DNA of 35,029 bases. Source: Aquificales bacterium (GTDB lineage Bacteria > Aquificota > Aquificia > Aquificales > Aquificaceae). The position numbers and the translations under genes are program-made. The notes beneath the pieces are model-generated. The model was not told where the DNA came from and searched no databases. It saw only the letters and a program-made list of their open reading frames with translations. Shown in pieces: positions 17,778 through 28,073 of this stretch. Where the stretch lies: NCBI GenBank assembly GCA_027078675.1, contig JALWWX010000237.1, forward strand, positions 1 through 35,029. The letters are read 5' to 3'. Positions within the stretch are counted from its first letter, which is position 1. The number at the start of each line of letters is the position of its first letter.

Positions 17778-19372
17778 GGCATTACCTCAGAAGTTATCTT
17801 TTTTACCACCTCTTTCCAGTTCCTTTTACCTTCCTCTATTTCGTCCAGTTCTTTTTCCATCCTTGCGGTAAGGGAGTAGTCAACAAGATCAGGAAACTCT
17901 TCTTTAAGATAGTCAATTATATAAAAGGCCATATCTGATGGTATCAGGGTTTTGTTTTTCAACCTTACATAACCCCTCTTTTTAAGCAGGCTTGTAAGTA
18001 CCGCGTAGGTTGATGGTCTTCCTATTCCCAATTTCTCAAGGGCCTTAACAAGTGTACCTTCCGTATATCTCGGAGGTGGTTTTGTTTCACGCCTATCTAT
18101 AAACACCTCTTCCAGTTTCAGTACTTCACCCTCTTCAAGGTTGGGCAATTCCTTTTCTTCCAACTGGTAAGGATACATAAGTGTCCACCCTTTAAATATG
18201 AGTTTGCTACCCTTTGCAACCATATAGATGGGTTCTTTCAAACTCGGAGAGATGACCTCAATCCTTACTTTTATCCTTTCTACCACAGCGGGAGCCATCA
18301 AACTTGCAAGGGTCCTCCGTAGAATAAGCTCAAAGAGAATTTTCTCTTCTTTGTCAACTGGCGTCCTGTTTATATCTACAGGTCTTATACATTCGTGGGC
18401 TCCCTGACTGAAGCCAGATTCCCTGAATTTCCTCAATTTTCCCACGTACTCCTTTCCGAACTCTTTTTCAATAAATTTCATGAACTCAATACCTTTCTTT
18501 TCATTCATCCTGTGGCTATCCGTTCTCGGATAGGTGATGTAACCTTCCTCATACATGCGCTGGGCTATCTTCTGAGTTTTCTCAGGTGAAAAGCCGAGCA
18601 GTGCATTGGCTTCCGACTGAAGGGATGAGGTTATGAAGGGTTTCGGTGGAGGTATTTTTTCCCTTTTACTATCAATTTCCTTAACCCTGAACACACCCTC
18701 CCTTATCTTTTCAAGGATAATTAGGGCATCCGACGGATTCTCATATCTGTAATCATAAACCGCTTCAAAGGTATCACCATCCTTAATAAACCGAGCCTTT
18801 ACATAATAAAAGGTTTTCTTTTTAAACTCCCTTATCTCCCTTTCCCTTTCAACTACAAGCCTCAGTGCGGGAGATTGAACCCTTCCTGCGGATAGCTTAA
18901 AATTCCTGAATCTTCTCCAAAGGTAGGGAGAGATCTTGTAACCTATAAGTCTGTCAAGGATCCTTCTTGCAAACTGGGCATGTACCGCATTCATATCAAT
19001 GTCCCTTCCTTCCGCGAGACTCTTCTTTATGGCTTCGGGGGTTATCTCATAAAAGACAACCCTTTTTATATTGGGATTTATCTTTTTAAGCTCTTCCTTA
19101 ACAAAATAAGCTATAGCTTCTCCTTCCCTGTCTGGATCCGTTCCAATAAATATTTCTTTCACCTTTTTGGCTGTTTTTTTGAGATCTTCAACTATCTTCT
19201 TTTTGCCCTTTATATAAACATATCTTGCCCTCAGGGTTTCCTCGTCAACGCCTATGTTCTTTGAGGGCAGGTCCTTTATATGTCCCGCTGTTGCCTTTAC
19301 AACAAAGTCCTTTCCGAGAAATCTTTTTATAGTTTTCGCCTTTGTTGGCGACTCAACGATAAAAAGTTTCAT
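17768..19372 (-). CDS. topA: DNA topoisomerase I (type IA), short form without C-terminal zinc fingers
   Basis: FIVESPTKAKTI, TDPDREGEAIA, YITYPRTDSHRM; 534 aa ending soon after the catalytic core; no Cys4 motifs. Confidence 0.95.
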   Translation of the reverse strand: MKLFIVESPTKAKTIKRFLGKDFVVKATAGHIKDLPSKNIGVDEETLRARYVYIKGKKKIVEDLKKTAKKVKEIFIGTDPDREGEAIAYFVKEELKKINPNIKRVVFYEITPEAIKKSLAEGRDIDMNAVHAQFARRILDRLIGYKISPYLWRRFRNFKLSAGRVQSPALRLVVEREREIREFKKKTFYYVKARFIKDGDTFEAVYDYRYENPSDALIILEKIREGVFRVKEIDSKREKIPPPKPFITSSLQSEANALLGFSPEKTQKIAQRMYEEGYITYPRTDSHRMNEKKGIEFMKFIEKEFGKEYVGKLRKFRESGFSQGAHECIRPVDINRTPVDKEEKILFELILRRTLASLMAPAVVERIKVRIEVISPSLKEPIYMVAKGSKLIFKGWTLMYPYQLEEKELPNLEEGEVLKLEEVFIDRRETKPPPRYTEGTLVKALEKLGIGRPSTYAVLTSLLKKRGYVRLKNKTLIPSDMAFYIIDYLKEEFPDLVDYSLTARMEKELDEIEEGKRNWKEVVKKITSEVMPYE

Positions 19373-19402
19373 AATTCAATTTATTGTAAAATTTTCTTTC
19401 CC

Positions 19403-20617
19403 ATGAGCAACGAAATCAGAAGTGTAAGAGGGTTTCACGACATCTTAGGTAATGATTTAAAAAAATTCAGAAGGATAACCAATGTTGTAAGGAGGATACT
19501 TAAACTGCATAACTTTGAAGAAATAATACTTCCGGTCGTTGAGTATGCGGAGCTTTTTCAAAGGAGTATAGGTGAAGTTACGGATATAGTTCAAAAGGAG
19601 ATGTTCACCTTTCAGGATAAAAAGGGTAGATGGCTTGCCTTAAGACCGGAAGGTACCGCGGGAACTGTAAGGGCGTATATTCAGCACAGGATGTATGCTG
19701 AGAGACCTTACAGAAAACTGTTCTATGAGGGACCCATGTTCAGATACGAGAGACCTCAGGCGGGTAGATACAGACAGTTCCATCAGATAGGTGCGGAGAT
19801 ATTCGGTGTGGGCGATCCAGAAGCGGATTTTGAGATCATTGAAATTGTTTACAAAATACTTAAGGAGCTTAACATAACCGTGGTTATAGAAATAAACTCC
19901 CTCGGGTGTTTAAAATGCAGACCCGCATACAGGGAAGAGCTTGTTAAATTCCTCAATGAAGTTGAAGAGAATCTATGTGAAGTATGTAAGGAAAGAAAGG
20001 ATAAAAATCCCTTGAGGGTTCTTGATTGTAAGGTTGAAACATGCAGGGAAACATTTAAATCCTCACCAAAGGTGATAGACTATCTCTGTGAGGAATGCAA
20101 AGAGCATTTTGAAAGACTCCAAAGTTTCCTTAATTCCTCGGATATACCTTACAGGATAAATCCTTCTCTTGTCAGAGGGCTTGACTACTACAGCAGAACG
20201 GTTTTTGAAGCGGTTTCCGATGAACTCAATACAACAATAATAGCGGGAGGAAGATATGATTATCTCGTTGAACAGCTCGGTGGTCCCCCTACACCGGCAA
20301 CGGGCTTTGCTGTAGGGATAGAAAGAACAGCATTGCTGTTGCCCGATGTAGAAGAGGATGTTGAAAGTTACATAGTTATACCCTTTGGTGAAGTAAAAGA
20401 GTATGCCATTAAGGTAGCAGATATCTTGAGAAGTAAAGGATATACAGTAGAGTTTTCATACAGAAGGGGGGGACTAAGAAAGCAACTTGAATATGCGGAT
20501 AAGATGGGTTTTAGATACGCTGTTATAATAGGCGAAAATGAGATGAACGAAGGAAAAGTTACCCTCAAGGATATGAGGGAAGGTGTTCAGGTTACTAAGA
20601 ATATAGAGGAGCTGTAA
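19403..20617 (+). CDS. hisS: Histidyl-tRNA synthetase
   Basis: SVRGFHDILG, RPEGTAGTVRAY, GGRYDYLVEQLGG; the ORF opens at 19280 but the conserved N-terminus begins at ATG 19403. Confidence 0.96.
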   Translation: MSNEIRSVRGFHDILGNDLKKFRRITNVVRRILKLHNFEEIILPVVEYAELFQRSIGEVTDIVQKEMFTFQDKKGRWLALRPEGTAGTVRAYIQHRMYAERPYRKLFYEGPMFRYERPQAGRYRQFHQIGAEIFGVGDPEADFEIIEIVYKILKELNITVVIEINSLGCLKCRPAYREELVKFLNEVEENLCEVCKERKDKNPLRVLDCKVETCRETFKSSPKVIDYLCEECKEHFERLQSFLNSSDIPYRINPSLVRGLDYYSRTVFEAVSDELNTTIIAGGRYDYLVEQLGGPPTPATGFAVGIERTALLLPDVEEDVESYIVIPFGEVKEYAIKVADILRSKGYTVEFSYRRGGLRKQLEYADKMGFRYAVIIGENEMNEGKVTLKDMREGVQVTKNIEEL

Positions 20618-21684
20618 GCATACTCATCCCGCTTTCTCACTTTAATAAACAGATCTCTTAAAACTTCACTTATAACCTTTTTGAGCTTCTTCCTTATAGG
20701 CTCCCACATATTTTTCCTCAGCGTAAAAAAGTATCCTGTCTCTCCTATGGTGTCTGCCACCACCCTCCTTCCCTTGTAAACTCTTGCATGTATCTTTATG
20801 CTGTGCCTTATATATTCGCCAAATTCATCCTTTGAGTGTTTAAAACTTACAACAATTTTATCTTCTGCGTCCGGACTTATATCAACACCGAAGTTTCTGA
20901 GCGTATTTTCTATTATGTCCCTTACATCAACGGGAGAGTCTTCTATAATGAGTCTGTACTTCTGGAGGGTTTCACTTTCTGGTACAAGTCTTATATTAAT
21001 TACTTTTGTCGTACCCTTCATTGCATAGAACCTGCCCTTAACGGGATAATAGCCCTTTTTTGAAACAGTAAATATGTACATGCGTTCCGGTAGATAAATG
21101 GGCTTGTAGGGTTCGTATATAACACCGTTTATTTTTACTGTTGCGTCTTCCGGCTCAGTATAAAATATAACAGCGGAGAAGTTTAATCTTTTAAGCACCT
21201 CATCCTTCATAGATACAACCTTTTCTATATCTATATCCCTGAGAGGCATAAGGGTATAAAGGGCTATAAGGAAATCTATCTTTCTGAGAAGTTCCCTTAG
21301 ATCCTCCTTTGTCAGTTTATCTATATCCACGGAAAGCTCCATATAGATGGATTTTAAAGTAGCTTCCATTGAATCCTCATCCCAGACCGCTTTTACCCTA
21401 TATTTGCCGTTTATCCTTTCTGGTTCACCGAACTTTACACCCCTTATATATCCTTTAGTCTTAAGTGATATAGAAACCCTCATTCTTTTATCAAGCTTTT
21501 CCCCTCTAAGGGCGTGCCTTAGTTTAACCTCCGAGGCAATTTCTGATACTACCAGTTCCGATATCTGTCTGAGGGCATCCTTTCTTGCCTCCTCCGGGGT
21601 TTCACCGTATCCCTCCACCCTTATATCTATTCCGGAAAAGGCAATCTTTATACCCGCAAGTATAATAAATACAACTTTTATCAT
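20587..21684 (-). CDS. Secreted protein with LPP20-like N-terminal region and PEGA domain
   Basis: Signal peptide; VEGYGETPEEARKDALRQISELV; PEGA-like TEPEDATVKINGVIYEPYKPIYLPERMYIFTVSKKGYYPVKG. Confidence 0.65.
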   Translation of the reverse strand: MIKVVFIILAGIKIAFSGIDIRVEGYGETPEEARKDALRQISELVVSEIASEVKLRHALRGEKLDKRMRVSISLKTKGYIRGVKFGEPERINGKYRVKAVWDEDSMEATLKSIYMELSVDIDKLTKEDLRELLRKIDFLIALYTLMPLRDIDIEKVVSMKDEVLKRLNFSAVIFYTEPEDATVKINGVIYEPYKPIYLPERMYIFTVSKKGYYPVKGRFYAMKGTTKVINIRLVPESETLQKYRLIIEDSPVDVRDIIENTLRNFGVDISPDAEDKIVVSFKHSKDEFGEYIRHSIKIHARVYKGRRVVADTIGETGYFFTLRKNMWEPIRKKLKKVISEVLRDLFIKVRKRDEYAYSSSIFLVT

Positions 21685-21691
21685 TCCACCC

Positions 21692-22879
21692 TCAAATCAT
21701 ATCATCGGATCTTACCCTCAATACTAAAAGATATCCCGTATCCATCACCTTCTCAATAGGTCCGAACCCCCCGTATTTTTCCTTTATTACCTTGTACAGT
21801 TCAAAGGCATTGTTTACACCTTTTACATATACAAGATATGTAAACACATTTTTTCCAGAAGCAGTTCTTCTTATCCTACCATTTGATATCTTCTTTAAGG
21901 TTGTATAAACATTTTCATCTACTGCCTCATTACCGTTCTCAGATATAAGGACTATCTTAAAGGGCCTTCCCTTCTTTAATATCCTTGTCCACTCCTTCTT
22001 TATTTGAAAAGTTATCTTATCCGCCGCATCCTGTGCAGCTTCCTGAATGACAGAGTTTACATCCGTCACCTTCCTTTCGGGGGAATAACCTGTTGAAGAA
22101 GCCAACAACTTTCCGGTGGTTGTCTGATAAGCTTCTACGGTTACGGAAGCCTTATCCACCTTTACACCCGCTACCTTTCTTGATGAAGTGGCAACATCAA
22201 CCTTTACGAGGATGTCACTTCCCGCCTGAAGTGCCAACGCAAAATGGGGATCCGCTATACCTTCAAGGGCGGTTACATCCTTTATTATCTTGTCTATCTT
22301 TTCTGAACCGCTTTTTACATAAACCTCAAAACCCCTATCTTGCAAGTATTCCTGAATGGTTGTTGCAGCAATCTTTCCTTCCTTATCCTCATAGGCTACA
22401 TATATTACGGGATATCCCACCTCCTCAAGTAGTTCCTCTGTGGTCTTGATTACCTCCCTCCTCTTCAAATCATCCTTTAGCAAACCTACATCAATCTTAA
22501 AAAGCAGTGTTACGAGGGTATATGCACCTTCCGTTCGCTTCCCCTTTATTTCGCTCTGCCATCTTATGTAATCGTCAACCCTTGAGAATATAAGCTTTTC
22601 AACCCTTTCAAACTCTTCCCTTTCCTCTACCGTCTTAAGTATAGGTCTGTCCCCTGCAAAAAGCACATACCAAAGTGCAGCCTTCTTTGCATCTTCAACC
22701 GCGGATTCTACACCACAACCCTTTCCCGTTGCCTTAATAACAACCTCAACGGTTGAAGAACTTTCCACAAAGGTAGCTTGCTTTGATAAGGGAAGATGTG
22801 AACGGTTGGGTACACATTCGGGCTTCTTTGCACAAGAAACAAACAACAAAGAAAGGATAATAAGGTACCAGGCGATCAC
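21692..22879 (-). CDS. Putative lipoprotein of unknown function
   Basis: Signal peptide with lipobox-like LFVSC; TGKGCGVESAVEDAKKAALWYVL region reminiscent of LPP20/DUF6175-type proteins (weak). Confidence 0.6.
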   Translation of the reverse strand: MIAWYLIILSLLFVSCAKKPECVPNRSHLPLSKQATFVESSSTVEVVIKATGKGCGVESAVEDAKKAALWYVLFAGDRPILKTVEEREEFERVEKLIFSRVDDYIRWQSEIKGKRTEGAYTLVTLLFKIDVGLLKDDLKRREVIKTTEELLEEVGYPVIYVAYEDKEGKIAATTIQEYLQDRGFEVYVKSGSEKIDKIIKDVTALEGIADPHFALALQAGSDILVKVDVATSSRKVAGVKVDKASVTVEAYQTTTGKLLASSTGYSPERKVTDVNSVIQEAAQDAADKITFQIKKEWTRILKKGRPFKIVLISENGNEAVDENVYTTLKKISNGRIRRTASGKNVFTYLVYVKGVNNAFELYKVIKEKYGGFGPIEKVMDTGYLLVLRVRSDDMI

Positions 22880-24153
22880 TAAAGAGCCTCCACAGCAGAT
22901 TTTATTCTGCCAAGAGCCTCCTCAATATCTTCATCCGTGTGTGCTGTACTTACAAACCACGCTTCAAACTGGGAAGGGGGTATCAGTACACCCTTATTGA
23001 GTAGATTTCTGAAGAACTTACCGAACAATTCCGTGTCGGATGTTTTTGCATCCTCAAAATTTCTTACACTCTTGTCCGTAAAGAAAACGGTCATCATGGA
23101 TCCTATCCTGTTTATGGTATGGGGTATCCCCTTTTCCCTGAGTATTTCCGAAACGCCCTCCGCAAGCCTTTGCATTTTGATTTCAAGATCCGTGTAAGGG
23201 TTTTCTTCCCTCAAAATTGTTATAGTTTCCGCACCAGCAACCATTCCAAGGGGATTCCCAGACAGAGTTCCCGCCTGATAAACAGGACCTTCCGGAGCAA
23301 TCTGAGACATTATTTCCCTTTTACCCCCGTAAGCTCCCACCGGCATACCCCCTCCGAGTATCTTACCCAGACATGTTATATCAGGATCAATATCAAAAAC
23401 TTCCTGTGCCCCTCCTATGGAAAGCCTGAAACCCGTTATAACCTCATCAAAGATAAGCAAAGCATCGTAATTTCTTGTTACTTCCCTGAGTTCTCTTAAA
23501 AATTCCGTGTCGGGAATTACAACACCCATGTTACCCGCAACGGGTTCAACTATTACACACGCTATATCGTCCCCGTACTTTTCAAAGACTTCTTTAAGAG
23601 AGGTCACATCATTGTAGGGTATAACTATGGTTAACTTTGCTATCTCTTCGGGTATGCCCGGTGTTCCCGGTATGCCGAAGGTTGCAACACCAGAACCTGC
23701 ACTGACGAGCAGGCTATCGTAGTGTCCGTGATAACAGCCCTCAAACTTCACAATATATTTCCTGCCCGTGTAACCTCTTGCCAATCTTATTGCGGACATG
23801 GTTGCTTCCGTGCCAGAAGAAACAAACCTCACCTTTTCAACTGAGGGAACCGATTCAACAACGAGTTTTGCAAGCTCAATTTCCGCGGGATTGGTAAGAC
23901 CGTAAGTAAGACCTTTTTCCGCTTCTTTTTTTATCCTCTCAACGACCCTCGGATGGGTATGTCCCAATATAAGTGGTCCCCATGAGGCAAGAAAGTCTAT
24001 ATATTCTCTACCGTCCGCATCCCATACCCTACTTCCCCTTCCCCTGACAAGGCTTATGGGATCTCCCCCCACCGCCTTAAAAGCCCTCACAGGGCTGTTT
24101 ACACCCCCCGGAAGCAGACTGATAGCTTCTTCAACGAGGGTTGAATTGCCCAT
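22879..24153 (-). CDS. hemL: Glutamate-1-semialdehyde 2,1-aminomutase
   Basis: LLPGGVNSPVRAF, FVSSGTEATMSAIRLARGYTGR, IFDEVITGFR, PLP-lysine LGKILGGGMPVGAYGG. Confidence 0.97.
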   Translation of the reverse strand: MGNSTLVEEAISLLPGGVNSPVRAFKAVGGDPISLVRGRGSRVWDADGREYIDFLASWGPLILGHTHPRVVERIKKEAEKGLTYGLTNPAEIELAKLVVESVPSVEKVRFVSSGTEATMSAIRLARGYTGRKYIVKFEGCYHGHYDSLLVSAGSGVATFGIPGTPGIPEEIAKLTIVIPYNDVTSLKEVFEKYGDDIACVIVEPVAGNMGVVIPDTEFLRELREVTRNYDALLIFDEVITGFRLSIGGAQEVFDIDPDITCLGKILGGGMPVGAYGGKREIMSQIAPEGPVYQAGTLSGNPLGMVAGAETITILREENPYTDLEIKMQRLAEGVSEILREKGIPHTINRIGSMMTVFFTDKSVRNFEDAKTSDTELFGKFFRNLLNKGVLIPPSQFEAWFVSTAHTDEDIEEALGRIKSAVEAL

Positions 24154-24166
24154 AAGGTTAATTATA

Positions 24167-24586
24167 TCAGCTAAGGTACCCCGCTTCTACACCAATACAG
24201 GCTTCGTAGACAAAGGTTATCTTTTCCTTGTATTTTTCAATTACCTCATAATTTTCCGCCCCGGGCTGAAACCATACACATCTTGCACCCACCTCAAGGG
24301 CTTCCTTTACTATTTCTTCCGCAAAGGAAGGATTACGAAAAACATTAACAATATCAATAGGTTCATCAACCTCTCTTAGGGATGAAAGCACCTTTATTCC
24401 AAGGATCTCTTGACCCGCATATCTCGGATTTATGAGATAAATCTTATGTTGTCCCTTCTCAATTACCCTTGCGGTGACATAATAAGAAGGTCTATCCTCC
24501 TTAGGAGAAATACCCACAACCGCGACTGTCTTTGCCTTCTTTAAAACCTCAAGAGCGTCTTCCCTGTGTTTGACCTTCTCTTCCAT
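24167..24586 (-). CDS. CoA-binding (YccU-type) protein
   Basis: TVAVVGISPKEDRPSYYVTARV and RCVWFQPGAEN motifs. Confidence 0.88.
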   Translation of the reverse strand: MEEKVKHREDALEVLKKAKTVAVVGISPKEDRPSYYVTARVIEKGQHKIYLINPRYAGQEILGIKVLSSLREVDEPIDIVNVFRNPSFAEEIVKEALEVGARCVWFQPGAENYEVIEKYKEKITFVYEACIGVEAGYLS

Positions 24587-24630
24587 AACCGACCTCCACC
24601 GATTGGGATGGTGATATATTATTACACATT

Positions 24631-26106
24631 ATGAGCCTTAAAATATACAACACATTGACTGGAAAGCTTGAGGAGTTTGTACCTGTCAATCCCCCTCATG
24701 TTCTCATATACACCTGCGGTGTTACTGTATATGACGATTCCCATGTGGGTCACGGAAGGAGCCTTATAGTATTTGATGTCTTCAGAAGATTTCTTGAACA
24801 TTTAGGCTACAGGGTGAAGTTTATAAGAAACTTTACGGATGTTGATGACAAGATTATAAACAGGGCTAAGGAAGAATGTGTTGACTTTATGACCATAGCG
24901 AACAGATATATAGCCAGTTATTACATAGATATGGAAGCTATAGGTGTAAGGCCCGCGGATGTTGAACCGAGGGTTACAGAGCATATAGAAGAGATAATAG
25001 AAGTTATAGAAAAGCTGATAGAAAAAGGGATAGCCTATGAATCAGGGGGAGATGTTTACTTTTCTGTAAGGTCTTTTGCCGATTACGGGAAGCTTTCAAA
25101 AAGAAGTGTTGAGGAACTTGAGGCGGGGGCAAGAGTTGAACCTTCTGAGAAAAAGAGAGATCCCTTAGATTTTGCCCTTTGGAAGTCTTCAAAGGAGGGA
25201 GAACCATCCTGGGATTCACCGTGGGGTAAAGGAAGACCGGGATGGCACACAGAGTGTGTAGCAATGATATTCAAACATTTAGGACAGACTATTGATATAC
25301 ATGGCGGGGGTCTTGATCTTGTATTTCCCCACCATGAAAATGAAATAGCTCAGGCGGAAGCAATTACGGGAAAACCCTTTGCACGCTACTGGATGCACAA
25401 CGGCTTGGTAACGGTGGGTGGTCAGAAGATGTCAAAATCCTTGGGCAATTATGTAACATTGAGAGAAATATACAGTAAGTATCATCCGGATGTACTAAGA
25501 CTTCTTGTACTCTTTACCCATTACAGGAGTCCTCTTGATTTCTCTTGGGAAAAGATGGAAGAAACTCAGAGGGCGTACAATAGGATAAAGTCTGCCATAG
25601 ATGACCTTGATATTCTTAAAGGACTAAAAATAAAAGAATCTACCGCAGGTTCACATCCCCTTTATGATAAAGTCAAAAAGGCTGAGGAGAAATTCTTTGA
25701 AGCATTGAGTGAAGACTTCAATACACCTGAGGCCCTTGCCCACATATTTGGGCTTGTTTCGGAGTTAGGGCAGATAAAACAGAAGAACATAAAAGAGGGT
25801 AGCATAGAGAAAACCGAACTGGAAGCGTACGAATTTGCAGTCAATTCCATACTTAACAATATGAGGGGCATCTTCGGTATGTTTGAAGAAGAGAGAGAAG
25901 GTTGTAAGAGAAGTCCCATTTCCTTAGGAGGGGAAGCGGAAAAATCTGTATTAGAGGACAAGCTCATAGAGATACTTGTTGAAGCAAGGAATGTGGCGAG
26001 GAAGGAAAAGGTTTACTCCGTAGCTGACTATATAAGGGATAAACTTCATGAGATGGGTATAATTTTGGAAGATACCCCCGCTGGCACAAAATGGAAAAGG
26101 GAATAG
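24631..26106 (+). CDS. cysS: Cysteinyl-tRNA synthetase
   Basis: [50 protein letters not shown]. Confidence 0.97.
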   Translation: MSLKIYNTLTGKLEEFVPVNPPHVLIYTCGVTVYDDSHVGHGRSLIVFDVFRRFLEHLGYRVKFIRNFTDVDDKIINRAKEECVDFMTIANRYIASYYIDMEAIGVRPADVEPRVTEHIEEIIEVIEKLIEKGIAYESGGDVYFSVRSFADYGKLSKRSVEELEAGARVEPSEKKRDPLDFALWKSSKEGEPSWDSPWGKGRPGWHTECVAMIFKHLGQTIDIHGGGLDLVFPHHENEIAQAEAITGKPFARYWMHNGLVTVGGQKMSKSLGNYVTLREIYSKYHPDVLRLLVLFTHYRSPLDFSWEKMEETQRAYNRIKSAIDDLDILKGLKIKESTAGSHPLYDKVKKAEEKFFEALSEDFNTPEALAHIFGLVSELGQIKQKNIKEGSIEKTELEAYEFAVNSILNNMRGIFGMFEEEREGCKRSPISLGGEAEKSVLEDKLIEILVEARNVARKEKVYSVADYIRDKLHEMGIILEDTPAGTKWKRE

Positions 26107-26118
26107 AGGAGTAATAAA

Positions 26119-26991
26119 GTGACACTGATACTTGACGGTAGATCCCTTTCCGAAAAGATAAGGCAGGAAATTAAGAAAGAGGTTGAAGTATTTTTACAAA
26201 AGGGTTTAAGAAGACCTGCCCTTGCGGTTATACTTGTAGGAGATGACCCTGCCAGCCAGATTTATGTTAACAACAAGAGGAAAGCATGTGAGAAGGTAGG
26301 AATAAGATCCTTATATTACAAGCTCCCTCAAAATACGAGGCATGAAGAGCTTCTTGAACTTATAGCCCAGCTAAACGCGGACGAGGAAGTTGACGGCATA
26401 CTCGTGCAGTTACCTCTGCCCGAGCAGATAAATCAAAGGGAGATTATAACAAGCATAGCACCATCAAAGGATGTGGATGGCTTTCATCCTGAAAATATGG
26501 GTATGCTGTTGTCGGGGTCGGAAGAAGGTTTCATACCCTGTACACCTTTAGGTATAGATATACTACTAAAACACTACAACATAGATCCCAAGGGTGCAAA
26601 TGTAACCATCGTGGGAGCAGGGTTTATTGTTGGAAGACCCCTATCCGCCCTTATGCTGAACAGGAATGCTACTGTAAGTGTATGTCATATATATACACGG
26701 GATATATCCGTTTTTACTCGTGAGGCGGATATACTCATATCCGCAACAGGTGTACCGGGACTTATAGACAAGGAAAAGGTTAAAGAGGGTGCCATAGTTA
26801 TTGATGTGGGGATAAGCAAAGTTAACGGTAAGATAGTGGGTGATGTAAGGTTTAATGAAGTGAAGGAAAAGGTTAAGGCAATTACACCCGTACCGGGCGG
26901 TGTAGGTCCGATGACAGTTACAGCTTTGCTTTTGAATACGGTTAAGGCTTACAAAAAAAGGGTTTATTCTATATCAACTATAAAACCGTAA
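26119..26991 (+). CDS. folD: Bifunctional methylenetetrahydrofolate dehydrogenase/cyclohydrolase
   Basis: VGDDPASQIYVNNKRKACEKVGI, DGILVQLPLP, PVPGGVGPMTVTALL; GTG start. Confidence 0.96.
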   Translation: MTLILDGRSLSEKIRQEIKKEVEVFLQKGLRRPALAVILVGDDPASQIYVNNKRKACEKVGIRSLYYKLPQNTRHEELLELIAQLNADEEVDGILVQLPLPEQINQREIITSIAPSKDVDGFHPENMGMLLSGSEEGFIPCTPLGIDILLKHYNIDPKGANVTIVGAGFIVGRPLSALMLNRNATVSVCHIYTRDISVFTREADILISATGVPGLIDKEKVKEGAIVIDVGISKVNGKIVGDVRFNEVKEKVKAITPVPGGVGPMTVTALLLNTVKAYKKRVYSISTIKP

Positions 26992-28073
26992 ATGTTTATT
27001 TTCCTTAATATCTTCAATTTTTTCTTAGCCTCTTTCCTTGTATCAAACTTTCCAAGGATCACCTTATAGATACCTGAGGATTCTGATATAAAGACATTTT
27101 GGAAACCGAGTTTTTTCAATCTTTGAACCATCTTCTCCGCCTTAGATTTCTTTGAAAAGGCTCCCACCTGAATACCATACTTTGGCTTCTTTTCCTCCTG
27201 CTTTTTTATAACTATACCTTCAGTTTTTTTCTCTTTAACAGCTATACCTTCCTTTTTCCTTCTTAATTCTATCTTTTTCTGAATCTCCTTAGCCTTTTTT
27301 ATTCCTTCCCTTTGCTTCTGCTCTATTATAAGGATTTTACTGAGTAGATCGTAGGCCTCCTTTCTTTGAAATTCATTAGTCTGCTTATGTTCAAATACAC
27401 TCCTTATCATTTCCTTTGCAAGATCGTACTTTGCCATATCTATATAAAGCCTTGCAAGACTAAGGTATATAGAAGGGCTTTTAAAGTTATTTGCAAGGAG
27501 GGAGGTATAAACCTTTTCCGCCTTCTCATACTCCTTTATCTCAAGATATGCGCTTCCGAGTTCAAGCTGGGCTTCAACAAAGAGGGGATTGTATGCTGTA
27601 GCCTTTTTTAGATTCTTTATGTATCCCTCTTTATCATCAAGCTCCTTCTTAAGTTTTGCCATATAAAAGTAGGCTATGTGCTTCTTTTCAAAGGTTTCAT
27701 CATTTATAACCTCGCTCAAATATTTTTCCGCCTCCTTATACCTTTTTGTTCTGAGATAGAGGATTCCGAGATTGAGGCGTGCATCACCGAAATGTTCATC
27801 TATCTCTAAAGCCTTCTTTAAACACCTCTCAGCCTTTTCCCACTCTTCAACCTCCATGTAAACCTGACCCAAGGCATTCCATATAATAGGTTCATCCTCC
27901 TTAACACGCGCTGCCTTATGTAGATTTGCTGTTGCTTCCGAGAAATTCTTTGAATAGTATGCAGACATCCCCATATCGTAGTAATATCTCCATTGGCTTT
28001 CCTTATCCTTTGTTGAAAAGGGAGTGCATGATATTACGATAATAAGGAAACCAAGATATAAAATTCTTCTCAT
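26964..28073 (-). CDS. Lipoprotein with TPR repeats and C-terminal SPOR domain
   Basis: Lipobox-like IVISC; multiple TPRs; KYGIQVGAFSKKSKAEKMVQRLKKLGF SPOR domain. Confidence 0.87.
   Translation of the reverse strand: MRRILYLGFLIIVISCTPFSTKDKESQWRYYYDMGMSAYYSKNFSEATANLHKAARVKEDEPIIWNALGQVYMEVEEWEKAERCLKKALEIDEHFGDARLNLGILYLRTKRYKEAEKYLSEVINDETFEKKHIAYFYMAKLKKELDDKEGYIKNLKKATAYNPLFVEAQLELGSAYLEIKEYEKAEKVYTSLLANNFKSPSIYLSLARLYIDMAKYDLAKEMIRSVFEHKQTNEFQRKEAYDLLSKILIIEQKQREGIKKAKEIQKKIELRRKKEGIAVKEKKTEGIVIKKQEEKKPKYGIQVGAFSKKSKAEKMVQRLKKLGFQNVFISESSGIYKVILGKFDTRKEAKKKLKILRKINIYGFIVDIE

Noticed and set aside
19280-19402. 41-codon N-terminal extension of the HisS ORF
   Set aside because: It overlaps the divergent topA start and has a non-HisS composition; the conserved start is ATG 19403.
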